NCBI GenBank assembly: GCA_963832445.1
Contig: CAWHUM010000014.1
Coordinates: 248,001 to 312,000 of the forward strand
Length of the DNA: 64,000 nt
Source: AWTP1-13 sp963832445
GTDB lineage: Bacteria; Pseudomonadota; Alphaproteobacteria; Rhizobiales; Hyphomicrobiaceae
Direction: 5' to 3'
Part shown: one piece after another, positions 54,161 to 63,028 of the stretch
Layout of the letters: each line of letters starts with the position of its first letter
How positions within the stretch are numbered: position 1 is the first letter of the stretch
Notes under the pieces: generated by a model
What the model saw: only the letters and a program-made list of their open reading frames with translations
Told to the model about the DNA's origin: nothing
Databases searched by the model: none
Made by a program: the position numbers and the translations under genes

Positions 54161-55588
54161 ATGTACACTTCCCTCGAGCACTACATCGACGGCAACTGGG
54201 TCAAGCCCTCCGGCAAGTCCCAGGACGTTATCAACCCCGCCAACAGCAAGCCGATCGGCGAGCTGGGGCTCGCCTCCAAGGGCGACCTCGACAAGGCGCT
54301 GGCCGCCGTCGACAAGGGCTTCAAGACCTGGCGCAAGGTGTCCGCCTACGAGCGCGGCAAGATCCTGCGCAAGGCCGCCGACCTCCTGCGCGCGCGCACC
54401 GAAGAGATCGCCAAGGTGCTGACCCAGGAGCAGGGCAAGGTCCTGGCCGAGGCGCGGCTCGAGCTCATCAGCGCCGCCGACATCATCGACTGGTTCGCCG
54501 GCGAAGGTCAGCGCGCCTACGGCCGCATCATCCCGGCCCGCGCCGACGGCGTGCGCAACATGGTGATCATGGAGCCGATCGGCCCGGTGGCCGGCTTCGC
54601 GCCCTGGAACTTCCCCGTCACCCAGGCCGTACGCAAGATCGCGGCGTCCCTGGCGGCGGGCTGCTCCATCATCATCAAGTGCCCGGAGGAGACGCCAGGC
54701 TCGCCCATCGGCCTCGTCAAGTGTTTCCACGACGCGGGAGTGCCGCCGGGCGTCCTCAACCTGGTCTACGGCGTGCCGGCCGAGATCTCGGAATACCTGA
54801 TCCCCAACCCGATCATCCGCAAGATCTCGTTTACCGGCTCGGTGCCGGTCGGCAAGCATCTGAATGCGCTCGCCGCGAGCCACATGAAGCGCGCCACCAT
54901 GGAGCTCGGCGGGCACGCGCCGGTGCTGGTGTTCGACGATGCCGACGTCGACGGCGCGGCCAAGCTGATGGGCGCCTTCAAGTACCGCAACGCCGGGCAG
55001 GTGTGCGTGTCGCCCACTCGCTTCTTCGTGCACGACAAGATCTACGACAAGTTCGTCGGCCAGTTCGTCGACATCGCCAAGAACACCAAGGTCGGCGACG
55101 GGCTGGAGGCCGACACCAAAATGGGCCCGCTGGCCAATCCGCGCCGGATCAACGCGATTGAGGGCTTCATCGCCGACGCGCAGGACAAGGGCGCCAAGGT
55201 GGCGGCCGGCGGCAAGCGCATCGGCAACCAGGGCAACTTCTTCCAGCCGACCGTGCTGACCGATGTGCCTGAGAACGCCCGCATCATGAACGAGGAGCCG
55301 TTCGGCCCCGTCGCCGTGATGCTGCGCTTCAAGGAGACCGACGACGTGCTGACCCGGGCCAACAAGCTGCCTTACGGCCTGGCGAGCTACGCCTTCACCA
55401 AGGACGCCAAGACCGCGACCAAGATCGCCGACGCGCTCGACAGCGGCATGGTGACCATCAACCACTTCGGCATCGCCCTGCCCGAGACGCCGTTCGGCGG
55501 CGTCAAGGACTCCGGCTTCGGCCACGAGGGCGGCATCGAGGGCCTGACGGTCTACATGCAGGCCAAGTTCGTCAGCCACCTGGGCTGA
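54161..55588 (+). CDS. gabD: NAD(P)-dependent succinate-semialdehyde dehydrogenase
   Basis: A 475-residue aldehyde dehydrogenase. General base E248 (MELGGHAPV), catalytic C282 (GQVCVSPTRF), and the APWNFP cofactor segment near 148. Overall it fits the GabD-like group that oxidises succinate semialdehyde; substrate choice within the superfamily is not certain. ATG 54161 follows GGAGGAA. Confidence 0.88.
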   Translation: MYTSLEHYIDGNWVKPSGKSQDVINPANSKPIGELGLASKGDLDKALAAVDKGFKTWRKVSAYERGKILRKAADLLRARTEEIAKVLTQEQGKVLAEARLELISAADIIDWFAGEGQRAYGRIIPARADGVRNMVIMEPIGPVAGFAPWNFPVTQAVRKIAASLAAGCSIIIKCPEETPGSPIGLVKCFHDAGVPPGVLNLVYGVPAEISEYLIPNPIIRKISFTGSVPVGKHLNALAASHMKRATMELGGHAPVLVFDDADVDGAAKLMGAFKYRNAGQVCVSPTRFFVHDKIYDKFVGQFVDIAKNTKVGDGLEADTKMGPLANPRRINAIEGFIADAQDKGAKVAAGGKRIGNQGNFFQPTVLTDVPENARIMNEEPFGPVAVMLRFKETDDVLTRANKLPYGLASYAFTKDAKTATKIADALDSGMVTINHFGIALPETPFGGVKDSGFGHEGGIEGLTVYMQAKFVSHLG

Positions 55589-55612
55589 TCGATCGCCGTA
55601 CGCTTGAAACAC

Positions 55613-55646
55613 GAAGGGCCGCCTGTCATGGCGGCCCTTCTTTTTT
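55613..55646 (+). terminator. Rho-independent terminator after gabD
   Basis: Stem GAAGGGCCGCC (55613-55623) / GGCGGCCCTTC (55630-55640), perfect 11 bp with loop TGTCAT, followed by six T (55641-55646). Confidence 0.95.
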
Positions 55647-55656
55647 GCGGTCCCAA

Positions 55657-55672
55657 GTTCCCGATCGGGAAC
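55657..55672. repeat. 16-bp palindrome A
   Basis: GTTCCCGATCGGGAAC, a perfect palindrome between two convergent genes, 10 bases after the terminator. Confidence 0.85.
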
Positions 55673-55696
55673 TTTCGGCCTGAAATCATTCTGATT

Positions 55697-55712
55697 GTTC
55701 CCGACCGGGAAC
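55697..55712. repeat. 16-bp palindrome B
   Basis: GTTCCCGACCGGGAAC, the same palindrome with one central change, exactly 40 bp from palindrome A and 8 bases before the aminotransferase stop. Confidence 0.85.
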
Positions 55713-55719
55713 ACCGGGC

Positions 55720-56904
55720 TCAGGCCGCCACTTCGCGCCCGAGGTACTCCACCGCCGCCTGCACGCCGCCGGCCCCGTGCGGGATGCCGAGCGCGGTGAG
55801 GCCCATCTCGACGGCCCCCAGGGTGCCCAGCACCATGGGCGCGTTGGTATGGCCCATATGGGCGATGCGGAGGGCTTTGCCGGAAAGCTGCCCGAGCCCC
55901 ACGCCCAGCACCACGTTGCACTTGTCGCGGCAATAGTCGAGCAGCGGCTGCGGCTCGCGCCCCTGCATCAGGATGCAGGTGATCGAGTTGGCCCGCTGGC
56001 TGGGCTCGGGAATGCTGAAGGCTAGCACCTGCCCCTCGGCCCACTTGGCCACCGCGCGCCTGGTCGCCTCGGCCAGCAGCGCGTGCCGGCGGAACGCCTG
56101 CTCCAGCCCCTCGGCGAGCAGCATATCGATCGCTTTGCGCAGCCCGAACAGCAGGTGCTCGGGCGGCGTGCCGCAATACTTCTGGTAGTGAATCTCGCCC
56201 TCGCGGAACGTCCAGTCCCAGTAGAGCGTGCGCAAGTTGGCCGTGGGGTGGATCTCCCGCGCCCGCGCGTTGGCGGCAACGAACGCGAGCCCCGGCGGTG
56301 TCATCAGCCCCTTCTGCGAGCCCGACATGGCGACATCCACGCCCCAGCCGTCCATGTCGAAGGGCATGCAGCCGAGCGAAGCCACGGTATCGACCATCAG
56401 CAGCGCCGGGTGCTTGGCCGCATCCATCGCCTTGCGCACCGCCGGGATGTCGTTCACCACGCCGGAGGCGGTATCGATCTGCACCACCAGCACCGCCTTG
56501 ATGGCGTGGCCCTTGTCGCGCTTGAGCCGCTCCTCCACCGCCGCCGGATCGACCGCGCGCCGCCAGCCGGCCTCGATCAGCTCCACATCGACGCCCATCA
56601 TCTGTGCCATCTCGCCCCAGCCGCGGGCGAAGCGGCCGCTCTCCAGCACCAGCACCTTGTCGCCGCGCGAGAGCACGTTGGTGAAGGCCGCCTCCCAGCC
56701 GCCGTGGCCGTTGGCGGCATAGATGTAGATGTTGCCCTTGGTACGGAAGATCTTCTTGAGGTCGGCCATCAGGCTGTCGGTGAGGGCGATCATCTCGCCG
56801 GCGTAGATGTCCATGGCCGGACGCTGCATGGCCGCCAGCACCTGGTCGGGCACGTTGGTGGGCCCCGGGATGGCCAGGAATTGCCTGCCGTTGGCGACTG
56901 TCAT
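55720..56904 (-). CDS. Alanine/serine-glyoxylate aminotransferase family
   Basis: A 394-residue class V PLP aminotransferase. The start FLAIPGPTNVPDQVL is typical of serine-glyoxylate and alanine-glyoxylate transaminases; the PLP lysine is in SGSQKGLMTPPG near residue 196, and the aspartate in MVDTVASLG near 171. It moves amino groups between Ser/Ala and glyoxylate. Start ATG 56904 with AGGAGAG upstream. Confidence 0.9.
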   Translation of the reverse strand: MTVANGRQFLAIPGPTNVPDQVLAAMQRPAMDIYAGEMIALTDSLMADLKKIFRTKGNIYIYAANGHGGWEAAFTNVLSRGDKVLVLESGRFARGWGEMAQMMGVDVELIEAGWRRAVDPAAVEERLKRDKGHAIKAVLVVQIDTASGVVNDIPAVRKAMDAAKHPALLMVDTVASLGCMPFDMDGWGVDVAMSGSQKGLMTPPGLAFVAANARAREIHPTANLRTLYWDWTFREGEIHYQKYCGTPPEHLLFGLRKAIDMLLAEGLEQAFRRHALLAEATRRAVAKWAEGQVLAFSIPEPSQRANSITCILMQGREPQPLLDYCRDKCNVVLGVGLGQLSGKALRIAHMGHTNAPMVLGTLGAVEMGLTALGIPHGAGGVQAAVEYLGREVAA

Positions 56905-57449
56905 GGATGCGCTTTCTCTCCTGCCGCGGCCGTGGGAGGGACCGCCGCGGTCTTGCGGACCCCCGCGGAAGCACTCGCCCGCCTGGTTGGAAGTTGCCTT
57001 CACGCCGATCAGATAGAAGAAAAACCCGTGTCTCTCAATGGGAATGCCTGCATGGCAGACACGAGCCACCAACGGCAAGGCTTTTGAAGTAGCCCCTCGA
57101 TCATGCGGCAGGTTCGCTCGATAGCTGCCGCACAGGCACGCGAAAGTTCGACCCGGCCCTCACGAGACCGAGGCAGTACGGAAGTATTGGACCGAGCGGG
57201 GCTCGCGGCCGGGGCGCATATGCCGATTCCAGAGGTTAAGTTCAGCTCCTCAAGCTCTCCTCGCCGCTCCTTGCCGACGCGCCGCAGTACGTCCGGCTGA
57301 TTCCGGCCGGCGCCAAGTTGTGGTTGATCCTCGGTCATGTGAGTACGCTAACGCCAAATAGCGTTCGCGCCGGCTAGACTGTTTGAGCGGCCGATCAAGA
57401 CCGCATCAAGCGTCGCGGCCGACCAACAACGAAGACATGAGCAACTGAG
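56905..57449. other. Intergenic region without recognised gene
   Basis: 545 bases. It holds one perfect 8-bp hairpin, TGCGGCAG (57104-57111) / CTGCCGCA (57125-57132). Short open frames here have no homology that I can recognise. No tRNA signature was seen. Confidence 0.45.
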
Positions 57450-58787
57450 ATGGTCATGAGCAAGATTTCGCGCACGTCCCACGTGGCGCAAGGCACCGCG
57501 GGTTCGCTGCAGCGGTGTGAACTCGCGCTGGAGCTCCTGCATACCCATCGCGGGAACCCCTCGGCCGAAGTCGACCGGGTGCTTGCGGACGACCCCCAAT
57601 GCATGCTCGGCCATTGCCTGCGCGCCGCGCTCATCGTGCTTGCCGACGACAACTCCGCGCGATCCACGCTTGCAGCGAGCGTGGCCGCCATCGAGGCGGC
57701 AAGCACAGACATGAATGAACGTGCGCGTCGTCACGCAGACGCTGCGCGTGCCTGGCTCGAGGGCGACTCCGGCCTTGCGGCCGAGCGTTACGGCGCCATC
57801 GTCAGCGAGTGGCCGCGCGACATTCTCGCGCTCGAGGTCGCGCATGCGTTCGACTTCCGCCTCGGCCAGCGGCGCATGCTGCGGGATCGTATCGCCCAGG
57901 TTCTGCCCGCATGGGATGCAATGGCGCCCGGCTACGCCAGCGTCCTTGCGATGTACGCCTTTGGCCTCGAGGAGAACGGCCAGTATCGTTCTGCCGAAAG
58001 GATGGCGCGTCGAGCCCTCGCCATAGATCCCGGGCTTCCGGCCGCCATACACGTTATTTCCCATGTCATGGAGATGCAGGGGCGCACCCGTGAAGGCCTT
58101 GCCTTCCTTGCGGCTACCAAATCGGCATGGGGCAAAGGCACCGGATTTTCCGTGCACCTGGCATGGCACAAGGCTCTGTTCCATCTCGATGCGGTTGACC
58201 CGAGCTCCGCGCTGACGGTCTACGATGCGCAGATCGCGAAGCCCGGCGCTTCGGACATGTCTGTGCTCGCTGATGCTTCGGCGTTGCTGTGGCGGCTCCA
58301 ACTCCGGAACATCGAGGTGGGCGGACGGTGGCAGGTGTTGGCCGGTCGCTGGGAGACGCATTCATTGACTGGCGTGCGACCATTCTACGTGGTGCACGCG
58401 ATGATGGCGTTCGCCGCAGCCGGACGCGCCGCAGCCGCGGTGCGCGCGTTCGAGGCACTGCCGCACACCCACGCAAGTGGCGCCTCGCCGTCGCTTCCCG
58501 AGGAGGCGCTTGCGGCACCGTTTTGCGAAGGGCTGCTGGCGTTCGCCCGTAGTGACTATGCGGCGTGCGTCGAATGGTTGGTGCGCGTGCGCCACATAGC
58601 CGATCGCTGCGGCGGCAGTCTCGCACAGTGCGACCTCATCCATCTCACCTTCACCGAGGCGGCATTGCGCGCGCGGAAGGCGCGTCTCGCCCGCGCACTG
58701 GTAGCGGAGCGCGCAGCACAGAAACCGGCGAGCCGGCTCAATCAGCTACTGCAACAGCGGTTGCTTGCAATGTCGGCGATTGCATGA
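57450..58787 (+). CDS. TTC38-like tetratricopeptide protein
   Basis: 445 residues, all helical. It follows the TPR38 family: LPAAIHVISHVMEMQGRTREG near 193, then HLAWHKALFHLD and ALTVYDAQI, the family's conserved core. Members are soluble, of unknown molecular function. The ribosome site before ATG 57450 is weak; ATG 57456 is an alternative. Confidence 0.82.
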   Translation: MVMSKISRTSHVAQGTAGSLQRCELALELLHTHRGNPSAEVDRVLADDPQCMLGHCLRAALIVLADDNSARSTLAASVAAIEAASTDMNERARRHADAARAWLEGDSGLAAERYGAIVSEWPRDILALEVAHAFDFRLGQRRMLRDRIAQVLPAWDAMAPGYASVLAMYAFGLEENGQYRSAERMARRALAIDPGLPAAIHVISHVMEMQGRTREGLAFLAATKSAWGKGTGFSVHLAWHKALFHLDAVDPSSALTVYDAQIAKPGASDMSVLADASALLWRLQLRNIEVGGRWQVLAGRWETHSLTGVRPFYVVHAMMAFAAAGRAAAAVRAFEALPHTHASGASPSLPEEALAAPFCEGLLAFARSDYAACVEWLVRVRHIADRCGGSLAQCDLIHLTFTEAALRARKARLARALVAERAAQKPASRLNQLLQQRLLAMSAIA

Positions 58788-58918
58788 AGGCGACGCCACG
58801 GCTGAGTCGCAGTTGAAACTCTGGCGCTTGATTTGATCGGGAAGTCGCCGTCTGGAACAACTCTGCCGTGGAACATGATCCTTCGGCAGTCTTGCTTCGA
58901 TAGCTGCCGAGCTGATGG

Positions 58919-59644
58919 CTATTTCGGCGCCCCGCAATCGAACCACTTGTCCGCCGAATAGCACAGGTCGCAAACAATACAGACATCGCAGCGCGGCTTG
59001 CGCGCCTGACAGACATAGCGCCCGTGCAGAATGAGCCAATGGTGCGCGTGGTGCAGGTATTTCTCCGGGATCACCTTCAGCAGCCCCTGCTCCACGTCGA
59101 GCGGAGTCTTGCCCGCGGCGAGATCGAGCCGGTGCGCCACGCGGAAGACATGCGTATCCACCGCCAGCGTGGCTTGCCCGAAAGCGATGTTGAGCACCAC
59201 GTTGGCGGTCTTGCGCCCGACGCCTGGCAGCGCCTCCAGCGCCTCCCGCTCCAGAGGCACCTTGCCGCCGTGCTCGGCCAGCAGCCGCTCCGTAAGCGCG
59301 ATCACGTTCTTGGCCTTGTTGCGGTAGAGGCCGATGGTCTTGATGCGCTCCTGCACCTCGTCGACGCCCAGCGCCAGCATCTTCTTGGGGCTATCGGCCA
59401 CCTTGAACAGGGAGCGCGTCGCCTTGTTGACGCCCGCGTCGGTGGCCTGCGCTGACAGCACCACCGCGACCAGCAGGGTATAGGGGTTCACATACTCCAG
59501 CTCGCCCTTGGGCTCGGGATTGGCGGCAGCGAAGCGCCTGAAAATCTCCGCCACCCGCTCGGGCGAGGTGTCAGGGCGCGCCCTTCGCTTGCCCTTGCCG
59601 GCTTGCTTTGGCGGGGTCGCTCCGGGCCGGACGGCTTTGGGCAT
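58919..59644 (-). CDS. nth: Endonuclease III
   Basis: A 241-residue DNA glycosylase/AP lyase for oxidised pyrimidines. The helix-hairpin-helix LPGVGRKTANVVL holds catalytic K145; D163 lies in VDTHVFRV. The 4Fe-4S cysteines are C212, C219, C222 and C228 (C-x6-C-x2-C-x5-C), with an extra Cys at 225. A basic N-terminal extension of about 25 residues is common in alphaproteobacteria. Divergent from the DUF2244 gene. Confidence 0.96.
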   Translation of the reverse strand: MPKAVRPGATPPKQAGKGKRRARPDTSPERVAEIFRRFAAANPEPKGELEYVNPYTLLVAVVLSAQATDAGVNKATRSLFKVADSPKKMLALGVDEVQERIKTIGLYRNKAKNVIALTERLLAEHGGKVPLEREALEALPGVGRKTANVVLNIAFGQATLAVDTHVFRVAHRLDLAAGKTPLDVEQGLLKVIPEKYLHHAHHWLILHGRYVCQARKPRCDVCIVCDLCYSADKWFDCGAPK

Positions 59645-59685
59645 GGGACTTCGCGCGCGCTGCCAGGATTGCTAGGATCGCCGAC

Positions 59686-60186
59686 ATGAACGGAAAGCCG
59701 CAGCAAACGCAAGCGGAGCCGGGCGAGTTTCACGCCGTGCTGAGGCCGCACCGCTCGCTCGGCCCCACGGGGTTTCTCATCCTGATGCTGGCGCTGAGCG
59801 CCGTCAGCTTCGTCACCGGCGTGTTCTTTGTCGTGGCAGGAGCCTGGCCGGTGTTCGGCTTCTTCGGCCTCGACGTGGCCCTCGTCTACGTCGCCTTCAG
59901 GCTCAACTACCGCTCGGGCCGCCTCTATGAGACCATCGACGTCACGCCGGCGCGGTTCGCTGTCACGCGCGTGCACCCTTCGGGGCGGCAGGAGCTGTTC
60001 GAGTGCAACCCCTACTGGTCGCGTGTGAAACTGGAGGAATGGCCGGATGGGCGCACGCTGCTCAGCGTCATCTCGCGGAACAAGGAGCACGCCTTTGGCC
60101 GCTTCCTCACCGATGACGAGCGGCGCGATCTGGCGTCGGCCTTGCGCGAGGCCCTGCTCGAAGCAAGGGGCGGCGTGAGGATTTAG
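59686..60186 (+). CDS. DUF2244 membrane protein
   Basis: 166 residues of the DUF2244 family: two membrane helices (about 28-50 and 52-72), then a cytoplasmic domain with the NPYWSRVKLEEWPDG signature and the closing LTDDERRDLASALREAL. Function unknown. Often encoded beside nth in alphaproteobacteria, as here. Confidence 0.88.
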   Translation: MNGKPQQTQAEPGEFHAVLRPHRSLGPTGFLILMLALSAVSFVTGVFFVVAGAWPVFGFFGLDVALVYVAFRLNYRSGRLYETIDVTPARFAVTRVHPSGRQELFECNPYWSRVKLEEWPDGRTLLSVISRNKEHAFGRFLTDDERRDLASALREALLEARGGVRI

Positions 60187-60277
60187 GGTGTGGACGCCAT
60201 AGCGACGCCGCGCTACCGCGAGTCTCAACGGTGGGGATGTTCGTCGGGACTGCGCCAGGGGCTGCGTTGGCGGCTCA

Positions 60278-61201
60278 TCACTTGGAGAGCAGGAGGCCTC
60301 CCCGCCTGGGGATTGGCAGCGGACCGCCGCCGACAGCGTAGACACCAATGGAGATCATGGCGATTGCCACCCAATCGATGGCCGACGGCCATTCGCCAAG
60401 GATGGGAATGCCCATGAGGGCGGTCATAGCAGGAGTGAGGGCTACGAAGGCCGCGCCTCCGGTGGCGCCGAGAAGGCTGACCATGCGCCCGTAAAGCAGT
60501 AATGCGACGATGGCGGTAAGGACACCCTGCACGATCGCCTGAAGCGCAATGTCGAACGGCGGAGCCTTGAAGGCGCTGGTGCCGGCAATGAGCGCATAGG
60601 CCGGCAGATAGAGCGCGAGGGAGCCAACACCTGCAATGGCAGCGGCGTGGAGGCCGTCGAGCCGGGCGCGGCGCATCGCGATGGTGTAGCACGCCCAGAC
60701 GAAACCGGCGGCGAGGAACAGTACGTGGCCAATGTTCTGCCGCGTGCCAAAGGCACCTCCCGTGACCCAGACGATGCCGATGGCGCCGATCACAATCAGC
60801 GCGAGGCCGACAGTTTTTGATGGCGTGAAGGACTCGTTCAGGATCGCCGCAGCCAGGATCGCAACCATCAGTGGCATGACGCCGGGAAACAAAGCGCCCG
60901 CATGGGCAGCGGGGGCAAACAGCAATCCGACATTGACCAGCAGGACCATGGGGGCTCCGCAGCCCATGATGATGGCCGCGACGCCGGTCCACCCCAGGCG
61001 GTCGAGGGCGAGGCCTTTGCTGTACAGATAGGGCAACAGAAGCAGGCCAGCGACGCTAAAGCGGATGGCGGCAATATCGCAGGGGGTGAGGCTGGTTTGC
61101 ACGCCCAGGCGAGAGACGACGATGAAGCCGGCCCAGATGCATACTGCGGCCAGGCCATACAAGGCGCCGCGTGCATATTGGGAGCTCGTCGCATGCTGCA
61201 T
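60278..61201 (-). CDS. EamA-family (DMT) transporter
   Basis: 307 residues, ten membrane helices in two EamA repeats. The N-terminal LYGLAAVCIWAGFIVVSRLG and the second-repeat TPAMTALMGIPILGEWP signature are clear. Start ATG 61201 gives the standard first helix; the longer frame upstream is hydrophilic and not coding. Substrate unknown; a second member of the family is at 6.5-7.3 kb. Confidence 0.88.
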   Translation of the reverse strand: MQHATSSQYARGALYGLAAVCIWAGFIVVSRLGVQTSLTPCDIAAIRFSVAGLLLLPYLYSKGLALDRLGWTGVAAIIMGCGAPMVLLVNVGLLFAPAAHAGALFPGVMPLMVAILAAAILNESFTPSKTVGLALIVIGAIGIVWVTGGAFGTRQNIGHVLFLAAGFVWACYTIAMRRARLDGLHAAAIAGVGSLALYLPAYALIAGTSAFKAPPFDIALQAIVQGVLTAIVALLLYGRMVSLLGATGGAAFVALTPAMTALMGIPILGEWPSAIDWVAIAMISIGVYAVGGGPLPIPRRGGLLLSK

Positions 61202-61474
61202 TGCGGTTCCAAACCGACGTGATGTTGCGAAGAATGCTCTTAGCCCCGCATTGCCCCGTGGCGACCCGTTTCCTGCGCTGGCGCGTCTTTCCTCGACCTC
61301 CACGGCGGCGCGCACCACCGGGCAGCAGGATGTCGGACGCGGATGGCGATGGCTTGCTATGGTGGCCGAACTGTCCAAAGCCGATTTGCGCAGAGCGACA
61401 AGAAACGGGTCGAATTGGGCTTCGTCACCGCCTAACTGAGAGGTCATCGCCGCTCATAACCGCGAGGATCGACC

Positions 61475-62380
61475 ATGCTGCATTCAACCATCTCCACCGA
61501 CACCGCCACACCGCTGGGGCCCGACCGCGCCCGCGACTACGAGCTTATCCGCCGCGCCATCGCCTTCCTGTCCCAATCCTGGACCGAGCAGCCCTCGCTC
61601 GACCGCCTGGCCGCGCACCTGGGGCTCAGCCCCGCGCACTGCCAAAAGCTCTTCAAGCGCTGGTGCGGGCTCTCGCCCAAGGAGTTCGTGCAGGCGATCA
61701 CCGTCGACCACGCACGCGCGCTGCTCGAAGGCTCGGCCAGCGTGTTCGACGCCGCGCTGGAGGTCGGCCTCTCAGGCGCCGGCCGGCTGCACGACCTGTT
61801 CGTATCGCACGAGGCCATGACGCCGGGCGATTTCAAGCGCCGCGGCGAGGGCCTGGACCTCGCCTACGGCTTCCACGCCTCCCCGTTCGGCGACGCGCTG
61901 CTGATCGCCACCGACCGCGGCGTCGCCGGCCTCGCCTTCGTCGACGAGGACAAGGGCCAGTCGCGCCAGGACGTGCTCGCCGAGATGATGAGCCGCTGGC
62001 CCAAAGGCCGCTTTGCCGAAGCGCCGAACAAGACGGCGCCGCACGCCAAGCAGATCTTCTCGCCCGCGACCTGGAGCAAGGACCGCCCCGTGCGGCTCGT
62101 CATGATCGGCACCGACTTCGAGGTGCGGGTGTGGGAGACGCTGCTCAGGATCCCGATGGGCCGCGCGGTGAGCTACAGCAACATCGCCCGCCATCTCGGC
62201 CAGCCCACCGCCTCGCGCGCCGTGGGCTCCGCGGTCGGCCGCAACCCGATCTCGTTCGTGGTGCCCTGCCACCGCGTACTCAGGGGCGACGGCAGCCTCG
62301 GCGGCTACCACTGGGGCCTCACGCGCAAGCGCGCGCTGATCGGCTGGGAGACGGGCCGGCTGGCCGCCTCCCGTGCGTAG
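61475..62380 (+). CDS. Ada-like AraC / O6-methylguanine-DNA methyltransferase
   Basis: 301 residues. An AraC-type helix-turn-helix (about 40-125; LDRLAAHLGLSPAHCQKLF and the second helix pair) is fused to the MGMT domain with the acceptor cysteine C265 in VPCHRV and the RAVGSAVGRNPI loop. It lacks the N-terminal zinc methylphosphotriester domain of E. coli Ada, so it probably repairs O6-methylguanine but senses damage differently. Confidence 0.92.
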   Translation: MLHSTISTDTATPLGPDRARDYELIRRAIAFLSQSWTEQPSLDRLAAHLGLSPAHCQKLFKRWCGLSPKEFVQAITVDHARALLEGSASVFDAALEVGLSGAGRLHDLFVSHEAMTPGDFKRRGEGLDLAYGFHASPFGDALLIATDRGVAGLAFVDEDKGQSRQDVLAEMMSRWPKGRFAEAPNKTAPHAKQIFSPATWSKDRPVRLVMIGTDFEVRVWETLLRIPMGRAVSYSNIARHLGQPTASRAVGSAVGRNPISFVVPCHRVLRGDGSLGGYHWGLTRKRALIGWETGRLAASRA

Positions 62381-62664
62381 GCAAAGCCGCGGTTCATGGG
62401 TCCAGCCCGGCGTGTGCAACCTGGGTTGGAACAGCCGCGGCTCGATCTCCCCTGGCGGCGCAGCGGACGCCGCCAGAAGCAGTCCGCATGTGGTGCCGTC
62501 CCCGCCATCCGCGGGCGCGCGCAAGGTTGCGCCCGCGCCTGGCGGCGACCGTCGTTGTAATCATCCGCTCAATGACGATCCGTATGAACTTAGCTGCAAT
62601 TTCCCGGTCACTCTTAATGAAGCCTCCACGTCCTGGGCGCATCTTGTGAGAGGAGGAACCCAGA

Positions 62665-62991
62665 ATGTCAGTTGGCAGCAATAGTTCACACCCGTCGACC
62701 GGAGGCCGCCCCGGCTCGACGAGCGAGACGGGCCCTGCGGCGGACACTGCGTCGCAGTCCACCTGTCATTGCACAGAACCCGAGTTCGTCCGGTTGCCGG
62801 CGGAAATCTCAGCCGCGGACCTCGCTGCAAGCGCCACCGATGGCACTGCCAATGCGCCGGTCTGCGACCGCCGTGTGGCTCTCGCGGTGGACCTCAAGTC
62901 GCTGCCGGACATCGATGCGACCCTCGACATGCTCTTCGGCTCTCGTCCCCTGCCGAACAAGCCTGTGCCGGATCCAGAAAGACCCCGTTGA
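62665..62991 (+). CDS. Hypothetical protein
   Basis: 108 residues, Ser/Pro/Ala-rich and mostly disordered, with a short CHC cluster (STCHCTEPEF) and a more ordered C-terminal part (LKSLPDIDATLDMLFG). Not recognised. It is supported mainly by a good ribosome site, GAGGAGG, just before ATG 62665. Confidence 0.5.
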   Translation: MSVGSNSSHPSTGGRPGSTSETGPAADTASQSTCHCTEPEFVRLPAEISAADLAASATDGTANAPVCDRRVALAVDLKSLPDIDATLDMLFGSRPLPNKPVPDPERPR

Positions 62992-63028
62992 CCTGAAGGA
63001 CCGCGCCGCCTCTGCACCTCCAGCGCGA

